A DNA stretch of 64,000 bases, taken from G963665215 sp963665215. GTDB taxonomy: Bacteria > Chloroflexota > Dehalococcoidia > Lucifugimonadales > CAUZJF01. The DNA lies in the NCBI GenBank assembly GCA_963665215.2, contig CAXXWW010000003.1, forward strand, positions 124,001 through 188,000, read 5' to 3'. A program made the translations under genes and the position numbers. Below are positions 24,890 to 34,129 of this stretch, one piece after another. Every line of letters begins with the position of its first letter. Positions within the stretch are counted from its first letter, which is position 1. The notes under the pieces were generated by a model, which was given only the letters and a program-made list of their open reading frames with translations, ran no database searches and had not been told where the DNA came from.

Positions 24890-25237
24890 TTGGCGTTCTG
24901 GCCCACCTATGAGGGTGCGTCGGTAACGGCGACACTCCCTGGTGAGCCTGGCGGGGAGGTGATTCGCTCTAGCGCTACGGCAATAGAAGTGAATGGCCTG
25001 CACGTAATCTTGTTGCTGCTAGTGCCTATCCTGTTGACCGCCATCACTTTGTTGGGCCTTCGGCTCCAACAGACGACGATGCGCAAGATACTCCTCTGGA
25101 GCCCCGCCGTCGTGCTTCTGGGATTCTGTTTTGTAGCGATAGCTTCCATCGGCATGTTCTACCTGCCAACAGCCCTCGCGCTCCTTGCTGCAGCCATTGC
25201 TGATCTCGGAGGTCAGGAAGGCAATGAGCCGATCTAG
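24890..25237 (+). CDS. Small multi-pass membrane protein, start uncertain
   Basis: The frame is open from 24714 without an ATG; TTG at 24890 is the first usable start, yet the residues before it (AWVAHAFAWAAGVWLAFW) look like a transmembrane helix, so the true start or 5' part may be missing. Two further hydrophobic segments follow: HVILLLLVPILLTAITLLGL, and one from ILLWSPAVVLLGFCFVAIAS onward. The last 14 bases overlap the SDR gene start, suggesting co-transcription. No family is recognised. Confidence 0.5.
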   Translation: MAFWPTYEGASVTATLPGEPGGEVIRSSATAIEVNGLHVILLLLVPILLTAITLLGLRLQQTTMRKILLWSPAVVLLGFCFVAIASIGMFYLPTALALLAAAIADLGGQEGNEPI

Positions 25238-26147
25238 TCTCTCGGTCGTCACTGGGGCCTTTGGCTACAGTGGCAAGTACATCGCGCGGCGGTTGCTGGA
25301 ACAGGGTGGCATTGTGAAAACGTTGACCCGTACTCCCGCCTCCCGCAGCCCCTTCGGTGATCGGGTGGAGGCTCTACCTTTGGACTTCGGCGATTACGAT
25401 AGGTTGGTGGAAAGTCTTCGGGGAGCCGCCACTCTGTACAACACCTATTGGATTCGCTTTGCCAGAGGAGCGGTCACGTATGAGGTCGCCGTCCAGAACT
25501 CCCGCACCCTGATAGCAGCGGCGGTCGAAGCCGGTGTTAGACGCATCGTCCATATCAGCATAACCAACCCTTCGGAAGACTCGCCACTTCCTTACTTCCG
25601 GGGGAAGGCGCTGGTGGAGAAGGCGATCCACGAGTCTGGGTTGTCCTACGCCATCCTCCGACCCACGGTGCTGTTCAGCCCTGAGGATGTGCTGATAAAC
25701 AACATCGCCTGGTTCCTGCGGCGGTTTCCAGCGTTCCCCATCGCAGGGTCCGGGGACTATCCGATCCAGCCTGTGTTCGTGGGCGACCTCGCACAACTTG
25801 CCGTGAATGCCGCGACGGGAAGTGAAGATGTCGTATTAGACACGGTGGGACCTGAGACATTCACGTTTGAGGGGATGGTACGGCTCATAGCTAGACGAGT
25901 GGACAGCCGAGCCCGACTGATTCACGTACGGCCTTCCGTGGCGCTGCTGGCCGCCCGAATGGCGGGTTGGCTGGTGCGGGACGTGGTGCTGACCAGGGAT
26001 GAAATAGACGGCCTGTTGGCGGGCCATCTGGTTTCGGTTGACCCGCCTACCAGCTCCACCCGGTTCACCGAATGGCTGGAGGCCGAGGGCGCCACGTTGG
26101 GACGCCGCTATGCCTCGGAACTGGGCCGCCACTACCGCCGCCCGTAA
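25224..26147 (+). CDS. NAD(P)-binding atypical SDR (NmrA-like) protein
   Basis: A 307-residue protein from ATG 25224. The N-terminal Rossmann motif is VVTGAFGYSGKYIARRLLEQ (GxxGxxG). LDFGDYDRLVESLRG is the usual acidic patch after beta-3, and RRIVHISITNPSEDSPLPYF with FRGKALVEKAI covers the active-site region, where the classical YxxxK is replaced by an F/Y-x-x-K arrangement, as in atypical SDRs. An epimerase-like C-terminal domain follows. The start is chosen because earlier codons lie in the overlapping membrane-protein frame. The closest well-known relatives bind quinones or NADPH as redox sensors or ubiquinone-complex assembly factors; the substrate here is unknown. Confidence 0.8.
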   Translation: MSRSSLSVVTGAFGYSGKYIARRLLEQGGIVKTLTRTPASRSPFGDRVEALPLDFGDYDRLVESLRGAATLYNTYWIRFARGAVTYEVAVQNSRTLIAAAVEAGVRRIVHISITNPSEDSPLPYFRGKALVEKAIHESGLSYAILRPTVLFSPEDVLINNIAWFLRRFPAFPIAGSGDYPIQPVFVGDLAQLAVNAATGSEDVVLDTVGPETFTFEGMVRLIARRVDSRARLIHVRPSVALLAARMAGWLVRDVVLTRDEIDGLLAGHLVSVDPPTSSTRFTEWLEAEGATLGRRYASELGRHYRRP

Positions 26148-26250
26148 GGTCGCACATACTTGTTATCAAATAGACACCAATAGCTCAGATACTGGTGGGC
26201 GGTTGACTTAGCTTCAGTCGGAGGTAGCATGTCGTCCAGTCCGGCTCCCT

Positions 26251-27906
26251 TTGGCGGACTACGTCAAGCACCGCATGAGGGGCTTCTTCGACCTGCTCAT
26301 TGCAGACGAGGTCCATGAGTTTAAGGGCAGAGGCTCGGCCCAGGGCATCGCGGCGGGCATCCTCGCCGACGCCTGCGGCAGGTCCCTAACACTGACGGGA
26401 ACTTTGCTTGGAAGATATGCTTCAACATTGTTCCATCTCCTCTACAGGTTCTCCCCCGAGATCAGGACGGAGTTCGGCAGATCGGAGGAGGGCCGCTGGA
26501 TCAGCCGGTACGGCTTCCTGGAGGAGACCATCCGTCGCGGGGACGACGGCGGCTACGACGAGGACGGCAGGAGCAGCAGGCGCAGGCGCTACCGCAAGAC
26601 GGTGCGCGAGAAGCCGGGACTCGCTCCGGCTGCACTTTTCCACCTCATAGGACACAGCGTGTTCCTGCGGCTGTCCGAGGTGGCCTCCGACCTGCCGCCC
26701 TACGAGGAGCAGGTGCTCCTGTCCTCGATGGACTCCGAACCCGACGCCACGGAGCTATCGCAGGGCAAGGCATACGACAAGCTCTTCGACACGCTGCGGG
26801 CCGCTCTGACTGAGGCCCTCGCCAAGGGCTCAAAGAGGCTGCTGGCCACGTACCTTCAAAGCCTTCTGGCCTACCCGGACGGCTGCACGCGGGGCGAGAC
26901 GGCCTTCGATCCCACGACCGGGGACGTGCTCGTGCAGATACCTCCGCTGTCGGACGAGAGGCTATACCCAAAGGAAAAGGCACTGCTCGACCTTGTGGCC
27001 GCCGAGCGGCTGGAGGGGAGAAGGGTCCTCGTCTACGCCACCCACACCGGGACACGGGACGTGACCGGGCGGATGAGCGACATCCTCACCCGCCACGGCT
27101 TTAAGGTGGCGGTGATGAAGGCCGACGCGGTTGCCCCCGACCGCAGGGAGGCGTGGGTCGCGCAGAAGGTAAAGGAGGGCATCGACATATTGATATGCCA
27201 TCCCCGGCTGGTGCAGACCGGCCTCGACCTGGTGGACTTTCCAACGATCTGTTGGATGGAAACAGACTACAGCGTCTACACGATGCGGCAGGCTTCGCGC
27301 CGCTCGTGGCGCATCGGCCAGACCAGGCCCGTCAGGGTCGTCTTCATGGCCTACAGGAACAGCCTCCAGGCCGACGCGCTCAAGCTGGTGGCCAAGAAGC
27401 TACAGAGTTCCCTGGCGGTGGAGGGCGAGCTGCCAGAGGACGGGCTGGCCGCATACGGCGACGACGGAGACGACCTGATGCTCGCCCTGGCGCGCAAGAT
27501 CGTCAATGGAGAGGAGGGGGACCTGTCTGCCGACGAGGCAGGCGAGGAGACCGTGGAAGCGGCCTTCGCGCAGGCGCGGGACGCCGAGGCAACCGGAGAG
27601 GAGCTGCTGGTTGACGAGGGGTGGCACATGGTCGAGCCGGAGTCGGTCGAAGTGCACAGGAACGGAACCGCGCCTTCGGTTGAGGTGGTCATGGCCAACG
27701 GGCACCTGTCTCCCAAAGAACCCAACGGAGCCGAAGCGGAAGAGCTGGAGCAGGCAGTCTTGACGTGGGCAGAGCTGTTTGCGGAGGTGCCTGTGAAGCC
27801 GAACGGACGGCGCAAGCCACCCCGGCCGGCATCGCTGTCGCTGTTCGAGTGGGCGCTCAGCGTGGAGCAGGAGAGAGAGGAAGAGCTGGTCGGCGCGGGC
27901 CGCTGA
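26251..27906 (+). pseudogene. SNF2-like helicase of mobile-island type, N-terminally truncated
   Basis: The frame enters at MRGFFDLLIADEVHEFKG, which holds the Walker B (DEVH), followed by TLTGTLLGRYASTLFHLLYR (motif III region). The helicase C domain has RVLVYATHTGTRDVTGRM, ILICHPRLVQTGLDLVDFP and motif VI QASRRSWRIGQTRPV. The Walker A domain and everything before it are absent: upstream DNA has no matching frame. The TTG at 26251 and following codons are therefore not a natural start. An acidic, Glu-rich C-terminal tail follows. Such helicases occur on integrative elements near DUF2958 genes, so this is likely another piece of the dispersed island. Confidence 0.75.
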
Positions 27907-28366
27907 CTAGGTGCTGACCGAAACGCAAGGGGCGGCCATCGTATTGCACGGTGGTCGCCTCTGCTCGTTCATCTATATGTGGGCCTTTTTTTGTTGTCAG
28001 AAAGGGCCACTCGGGCGGCCGACAAAGACGAGGACACACTCACAGTGCGTGCGCTTAGCCTCACAGGAGAGACCAGAAGGGTGGATTCCAGGAAGGCACA
28101 GTATCCGTGACCATCCGGGGGCGAAGTGGGTACAGATGAGCCTCTGGCCTCGCGTGTTCGTCAGTTATCGAAAGGAGAGCCGGGTGGTGATGGTCAAGGG
28201 ACAGGTATTAGAGGTGGGACGGTACGATTCCTCCCCTCCGTACCATGGTGAATCCGGTGACATCCATACGGCTGTGCCCCTCGAGCCCTCCCTTGGCCCG
28301 TCCTCGCCAACACAGACGATTTCCATCACCTGCAACGAGTGTCCTGGGGGCGGATCGGACACCATA
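27907..28366. other. No supportable gene
   Basis: A long open frame on the plus strand (from 27911) lacks a ribosome binding site and has unnatural composition. A T7 run at 27986 follows weak inverted repeats after the helicase fragment and could be a terminator remnant. Confidence 0.45.
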
Positions 28367-28627
28367 TCACTGGACCCAGGCTGGCCATACCATGACGGCC
28401 ATCACCGGCCCCAACCCGTGATAATGGCCGTCGGCGTTCTCACACCAATTCTTGTCCAGGTCAGGCCCAGCCGTCGCATCGGCTGCTTGCACGCGCTCTC
28501 CGCCGGAAGCATAGGCCACAGAGCTGACCGGCAATATGGACTGATCAGTCCCAGAGTTCCAGGGCTGAGTCAGCCTGACGGATGTGGCTAGTAGCACGAC
28601 CACGGCCACCGTTGATACGAGAGTCAT
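28367..28627 (-). CDS. Possible small secreted protein
   Basis: An 86-residue frame beginning MTLVSTVAVVVLLATSV, a plausible signal peptide, followed by a short mature part with DLDKNWCENADGHYHGLGP. Composition after residue 60 is odd and the ribosome binding site is weak. It belongs to a cluster of small minus-strand envelope-type frames (28.4-29.7 kb). It may be a fragment. Confidence 0.35.
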   Translation of the reverse strand: MTLVSTVAVVVLLATSVRLTQPWNSGTDQSILPVSSVAYASGGERVQAADATAGPDLDKNWCENADGHYHGLGPVMAVMVWPAWVQ

Positions 28628-28721
28628 GCGATCCGGGGATACTGAGAGTCACCATATGGAGAATCTGTGCAGCCTGTAGCGATGGTTCCCCACTCTCATG
28701 GTCACACCCCACAGGTGCGGA

Positions 28722-29024
28722 TTACTCTCCGGGTCCCTCCGTTACTCCAGTAACGTCGCCGAATATCGCTTGCACGGTCAGTCCGACCAGCGCGGCAATA
28801 ATAATCACGCCTCCGGTGATCCCGACGATGCCGAGGACCTTCCAGCCTTTGCTCGGACCGCGTAGAAATGCCATGATTCCGCCGAATAGCCACATCGCTG
28901 CAACGACCGGCGCCAACGGCGGTGCGGCGAAAGCGGCCGCAGAGAGCCCCGCCGTGACCGCCAAGCCGACAACCCAGCTCAATGAAGTGTCTGCAGGGGA
29001 GCTTCTCGGCTCAATTGAACTCAT
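28722..29024 (-). CDS. Small membrane protein with three hydrophobic segments
   Basis: A 100-residue frame starting MSSIEPRSSPADTSLSW. Hydrophobic stretches are VVGLAVTAGLSAAAFAAPPL, PVVAAMWLFGGIMAFL and VLGIVGITGGVIIIAALVGL, separated by a basic RGPSKGWK loop. No family is recognised. It lies downstream of the frameshifted secreted protein gene on the same strand. Confidence 0.55.
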   Translation of the reverse strand: MSSIEPRSSPADTSLSWVVGLAVTAGLSAAAFAAPPLAPVVAAMWLFGGIMAFLRGPSKGWKVLGIVGITGGVIIIAALVGLTVQAIFGDVTGVTEGPGE

Positions 29025-29069
29025 CGCGTACGACTCCCTACTTTCGCTCCTGCCTGTGGTAAGGACTGC

Positions 29070-29733
29070 CTATACGCCCCAGTCGTCCCAGTACCCATTG
29101 TTCTTTTTCCCTTTCTGATCAATCCACGGGTACTTGTAGATTGGCAAACACCCAATAAGACAATATTGAACCGTGCCCTGAGTGAACGCCGTATAGAACG
29201 TAGAAGCAAGATAAGTGGAGCCACTGCTATGACCCTTGTAGTTCCAAGGCCAATTCGCGGATCCACCGCGCGTCCGGTATCCACTGTCGACGGTCGATAC
29301 CGTGTAGCACCAATTAATCTTTTGCCAGTATTTCCAAAAGATCCCTTGGCTGACTGTGAGCTTCCTCCACGTCCAAGTGCAAGAATCCCCCCCCATTCCC
29401 ATTCGAGACCTTTCGTAAAGCGGCCACTGGCACCCCCGCCGCACCTTCCCCTGTAGTTACCTCGTAAGTGATCGGCGTCTTCCTTACGAGGTCTTCGATA
29501 GCCGCCTGGGCTTCGCGGGGCAACTCGGCGAAAGCGGCCTGCGCACCATCACCCTTCTGCTGCAACTCTTCGATAGTGTGGATGATGACTTCAGGATCGG
29601 ACCAGTCTACTTCCGCTCCGACTTCCGCTCCGGCGGCCGCTCCGGCGGCCGCTCCGGCAGGCACAGCTATCATCGCGAGCACTATTGCAATCGCTATAAC
29701 GCCACAGAATACGCCTAGCCGCTTCTTGTTCAT
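29070..29733 (-). pseudogene. Secreted protein (220 residues) frameshifted in a G8 tract
   Basis: The first part starts at ATG 29733 after GGAGGGGG and has a signal peptide (MNKKRLGVFCGVIAIAIVLA) with a short AGAEVGAEV repeat, then a helical domain with EELQQKGDGAQAAFAELPRE. At 29387-29394 a run of eight G on the coding strand breaks the frame; with seven G the protein continues DSCTWTWRKLTVSQGIFWKY and ends NNGYWDDWGV. Both frames together give 663 nt (220 residues). The second part is rich in Trp, Tyr and Thr, like a secreted beta-rich domain. Either a sequencing error, decay or phase variation explains the run. No family is recognised. Confidence 0.6.
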
Positions 29734-29836
29734 CGTACCCCCTCCGTTATGCCTAGCTAGTAATGCCCTAAAGAGGTGGTCTCGTTTGTCTGAACAGCGC
29801 TGCCCGGTTTGATAAGTGGAATCGCGCTGCCGTGCG

Positions 29837-30666
29837 TTAGGCCGCCGCGGACTCGGCAGGCGCTCTGTCAAAGAACTGGTCCGGCGTCATTCCCCCAAGG
29901 CTCGAATGGGGCCGTCCGGCATTGTAAAACTCGAAGTACCGCCCGAGTCCAGTTCTGGCTTCCGGGACCGATTCGTAGGCTCTCAGGTACACCTCCTCGT
30001 ACTTGACGCTCTTCCACAGCCGTTCGACGAACACATTATCCTTCCAGCTTCCCTTCCCGTCCATGCTGATCTGGATCCCATTGGCTTTCAGCAGGCCGGT
30101 GAAGGCGTCACTTGTGAACTGGCTTCCCTGATCTGTGTTGAATATCTCCGGCGCGCCGTGGCGTCCCAGGGATTCTTCGAGCGCCTCCACGCAGAAGTCT
30201 GTGTCCATTGTGACCGATACCCGCCAGGCCAGCACCTTGCGGCTATGCCAGTCCATCACTGCGGCTAGGTACACGAACCCCCTGGCCATCGGAATGTACG
30301 TGATATCCATTGCCCACACCTGGTTGGGCCTGCTCACCTCAAGCCCGCGCAGCAGGTACGGATACACCGTATGGCCGGGCCCCGTCGCCGGCTGGTGTTG
30401 GGCTTGCGGTACAGCGCCTCGATGCCCATCCGCCGCATCAGTGTGGCGATGTGTCTACGCCCGGAGGAGAGTCCCTCCTGGCGGAGCAGGCCTCGCATCA
30501 TCCTACTGCCTGCAAACGGATACTCAAGGTGCAGCTCATCGATGCGGCGCATCAGCCCGAGACCGGCTTCGCCCACCGGCCGTGGCCGGTAGTAGATGCT
30601 CCCGCGGCTGATGCCCACTGCCTTTGCCTGGCGGGCGAGAGGCAGCTTGTGATCGCGGTCGATCAT
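29837..30666 (-). pseudogene. IS3 OrfB transposase, frameshifted
   Basis: The N-terminal half (30334-30666) has LPLARQAKAVGISRGSIYYR and IDELHLEYPFAGSRMMRGLL, the HTH_21 region. The integrase core (29837-30367) has DITYIPMARGFVYLAAVMDW, NTDQGSQFTSDAF and YFEFYNAGRPHSSLGG. The halves meet near 30370-30380, where a one-base loss in a G/C run separates RKPNTSRR from GHTVYPYLLRG. Because IS3 programmed shifting occurs between OrfA and OrfB, not here, this is a lesion or sequence error. Confidence 0.8.
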
Positions 30667-30968
30667 CGCCTTGCGCCCGGCAATCCCGCCTTCGTGAGCG
30701 CGGCCTCTAAAAAATCGTTCTCCAACGCAAGCTCACCGATCTTAGCGTGAAGGACCTTCATATCTACCGGCTTTTCAGCCTGCCCTGTCCCGGACCCAAA
30801 TAACTGCGCCGCCCGATCCAGCAACTGGGTCTTCCATTGCGTGATCTGGTTCGGGTGCACATCGAACTGGCTTGCCAGCTCCGAAAGTGTCCGATCGCCG
30901 CGCACTGCGGCAAGAGCCACCTTCGACTTGAACTCTGCCGAGTGGTTACGGCGGGGTCGTCTGCTCAT
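30663..30968 (-). CDS. IS3 OrfA (helix-turn-helix protein)
   Basis: A 101-residue frame MSRRPRRNHSAEFKSKVALA with the HTH (ELASQFDVHPNQITQWKTQL) and a leucine-zipper-like tail (HAKIGELALENDFLEAALTK). It overlaps OrfB by four bases (ATGA), the arrangement used in this IS group. It is intact. Confidence 0.88.
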   Translation of the reverse strand: MSRRPRRNHSAEFKSKVALAAVRGDRTLSELASQFDVHPNQITQWKTQLLDRAAQLFGSGTGQAEKPVDMKVLHAKIGELALENDFLEAALTKAGLPGARR

Positions 30969-31251
30969 CTCTCGCTCCTGTCTCCGAGAGCACTATCATG
31001 CCCTCAATCAGGCAGCGATTCCACTTATCCCCCTGTTCAGATTTCCGGAGCCACTTCTCTAACACCGCGCAACTCAAACGCCTTCTGTATGTTCATCCAA
31101 AGTCGCCGTTGGTGAATCCCAATCTATATGTGATACTTGTACCATAGCTTTTGGCCGTGTCAATGACTAAATTCAGTCTTTTTCTTAGCTGTCGACGACA
31201 TACACGGCATACGAGGCCAAGATGACCTGGAGGCGGAATCGTTGGGAGTGG

Positions 31252-31850
31252 CTAGAGCAGACCGGAATGCTGGGCGGAGATCACTGCGGCTAGTGTGGAT
31301 TTCACATGCAGCTTCTTGCGAGCGTTGCGGACATGGTTGAGGACGGTGTGAGGACTCAGGCCGAACTCGTCGGCGATCTCTTTGGTCTCCAGCCCCAAAG
31401 CCACCAAGCGCAAAACTTCCAACTCGCGGCCAGTAAGGGGACCAGCTGCGCGGCGGGTCGAGTCGGTGGTCAAGTCCGTTGGCACGGCTGGGGACTTCCC
31501 TTCAGAGAACACACTCTGGACGGTTGCAGCGACTCTTGTGGCCCGTGCTTCATCTAGGTTCGCATTGAACAGGTGTACTAGCAGCGTCTGATCCGAGTGG
31601 GCCATCGGGATGATCAGAGGGGTTACCATGATCTCTTTTCGTGTGCCTGACGCGCACCGCGCTCGGACACAGGTTACCGGCGGGACACGTCGTTCTCTGG
31701 CGAGCCGGATAGAAGGGCAGCCTTCCATGCAGACCGGCGTCGAACCTTCCGGGGGAAGGTTCTGCAATACCTCGTAGCATCGCCGCCCGATCACCTGGGA
31801 CGCTTTGTGCCCGAGAATCTGCTCGGCGCTGCGGTTCCAGAAGACGATGG
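31252..31850 (-). pseudogene. PAS-LuxR transcription regulator, N-terminally truncated by IS256 copy 4
   Basis: The readable part begins at the IS edge with IVFWNRSAEQILGHKASQVI, a PAS core, followed by CYEVLQNLPPEG and a cysteine-containing loop. The C-terminus has a LuxR-type HTH: LTGRELEVLRLVALGLETKE and FGLSPHTVLNHVRNARKKLH. In intact genes one or more PAS segments precede. The 5' end is lost; the apparent start within the IS is artificial. It would have sensed a small ligand or redox cue, and its target is unknown. Confidence 0.8.
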
Positions 31851-33219
31851 GAGGTATCTTCAAAAAGTGTGTAAACAGTCAGGCGGTGTACCCTCTCTCT
31901 GAACAACACGGGCTCGAGGCCCAAGAGAGGAGATAGACCGCCCATGAGGAAGGAAAGCACTGAGAGTAGGTCGGAGTCAAGGCCGGAGTGGGAGCAGTTG
32001 GAGGATTGGGTGCGAAGCCAGGTCCAGAGGCTGATCCAGGAGTTGCTGGAGGAGGAGGTGACGGCGTTTCTGGGAAGGGCGAAGTCGGCGCTCAGATCCG
32101 ACTCGGACTCAGATACCGGCTATCGGAACGGATACGGCAGAGCCCGGAGGCTTACGCTGAGTTCGGGAACGATACAGCTGAGGCGGCCGCGAGTCCGCGA
32201 TACCGAGGAGCAGTTCGAGAGCCGGCTGCTGCCGCTGTTCGTCAACAGGACCAGGAAGGTTGCTGAGTTGATCCCCGAGCTGTACCTGCACGGTCTATCC
32301 GAAGGCGACTTCGATCTGGCTTTGCGGGGGCTGCTGGGAGAGGACGCACCGGTATCGGCGAGCACGGTGGCCCGGTTGAAGGATAAGTGGAACGATGAGC
32401 TTGCCCAATGGCGCAGCCGGCCCCTCGATGACCTGGAAGTGGTCTACATGTGGGTGGATGGAGTCTACGTCAAGGCTGGTCTTGAGAAGGAGAAGGCGGC
32501 GGTACTGGTGGTGATGGCGGCCCTGAGCGACGGGAGCAAGGTGGTGGTGAGCGCTGTTCCCGGATACAGGGAGTCCACAGAGAACTGGTCCGAGGTGCTC
32601 AGGGACATCAAGCGCCGGGGCTTGAGCTGCCCGAGGCTGGTGGTTGGAGACGGACACCTGGGCATCTGGGGAGCTCTGCGCAACGTCTATCCGCAGGCGG
32701 CAGAGCAACGCTGCTGGAACCACAAGATCGTAAACGTGCTCGCCAAGCTTCCAAAGCGACAACAGGACCAGGCCAAGCTCATGCTGCGTACTATCCCCTA
32801 CGCGCCGACTCGGACAGAGGCTGAGCGGCTCAGGACGGTGTTCACCAGGTGGTGCGGCGACCATTCCTACGAGGCGGCCTCAGAGGCCTTGGAGCGGGAC
32901 TGGGAACCGCATGGTCACCTTCTATGACTTCCCAAAGGAGCACTGGGGGCACCTTCGCACGACGAACCCGGTAGAATCACCCTTCGCGGCTCTCAGGCTT
33001 CGGACCGATGCCGCCAAGCGCTACAAGAGGGTCGATCGGGCGATAGCGGTGATCTGGAAAATGTTGATGGTCGCCGAACAGCGCTTCAGGCGTCTGAAGG
33101 CCCCTGAGTTGATCGAAGACGTCTATCTCGGTGCACAGTATGCGGATGGAATCGCCATTGAATCAACGGCTGAGAAGGTCGCCGCCTGATGTCGTTTACA
33201 CACCTATTGACGTAACTTC
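31851..33219 (+). mobile_element. IS256-family element, copy 4 (no target duplication, frameshifted)
   Basis: 1369 bp. The distal end reads GACGTAACTTC, one base different from the other copies. Flanking octamers are GACGATGG and TACAGCGT, which do not match. The left flank is a regulator missing its 5' part. Confidence 0.92.
31944..33189 (+). pseudogene. IS256-family transposase, copy 4, one-base insertion
   Basis: The frame matches the 414-residue protein up to ALERDWE, where an extra A at about 32905 (GGGAACCGC for GGGACCGC) shifts it. The remainder (MVTFYDFPKEHWGHL onward) continues in another frame to 33189. The catalytic Glu is after the shift, so the product should be inactive. Confidence 0.93.
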
Positions 33220-34129
33220 TACAGCGTTGGGTAAGGTGCGTCAGCTGCGGCAAAACCCCGGCTGGCGCGTCGGCGTATTAGGTACTAGAGATATCTGGAG
33301 GGGGCTCCATGAACCAGAAGGTGCTGTTCAGCCTTGCGAGAGCCTTGAAAGTGTACTTCAATCACGCAGTCGTCGTCGGACTGCTAGTGCTTCTAGCTGC
33401 CTGCGCCTCTGCTCCGGCTTCCCCGAGCGGCGACGAGGTGTTGCCCAATGCAGGAGCAGAACCTACGGAGGCAGCCGCTCAATCCCCGAGTGGCGACGAG
33501 GTGTTGCCCAATGCGGGAACAGAACCTACGGAGGCAGCCGCTCAATCCTCTAGCGGCGCTTCCCCGAGCGGCGGCGAGGTGTTGCCCAACGTCAGTATGA
33601 GTGAACCCACCCCAATTAACGCCGGAACCGAACCTCCGAGTCCCGGTGGTGCGCCAGCGTCCTGCGATCCGGATTATGTAGCGGCCAAAGTAGCGGCCAA
33701 ATCCCCTGGCTTTTTTGACGCTGACCTTCATCTTGTAGGTGATGGACAAGGCAATCCCATTTTGGACGTTGGAGTCGACACACTTGTGTTCGTGGCAAGG
33801 TATAAGCCTAATGGTAGCGGAGGGATCGGCATTAGGACCGGAGTGATCGTTGATTCTGACGGTCATGTGATGACCGTTATGGGTCGAGTTACGCAGGACC
33901 TGTGTACTGTAATCGCGGTACCGAGGAGAGGGAGCTTTAGGGGGACAATGCTCCGCACTGATGTCTTAACAGGTGCGCGTATTTTCGCGACCGAAGGTAC
34001 TACTGCCTTGCCCTCGGCAGAATTTGGGAGTGGTGCGAGCCTAGCCACCGGGCAGAAGGTTGTGAGCTACCAGAAAAGGGCTATCACACAGCCTTGGACT
34101 GCCGTGCCGGGAACTGCACGCTCGCTTAA

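Larger units (their letters stand above)
29791..31039 (-). mobile_element. IS3-family element (probably inactive)
   Basis: About 1249 bp. The ends share TGAACAG and GATAAGTGGAATCGC: at the left with a 13-bp extra segment after TGAACAG, at the right as TGAACAGGGGGATAAGTGG in inverse. No convincing target duplication is seen. Confidence 0.8.

Noticed and set aside
27911..28591. 226-codon open frame on the plus strand
   Set aside because: No ribosome binding site, unnatural amino-acid pattern (clusters of Pro, Ser, His, Arg), and it covers several distinct regions; likely chance.
33421..33600. Possible CRISPR-like direct repeats
   Set aside because: The repeated units are coding repeats of the lipoprotein linker with no spacers.
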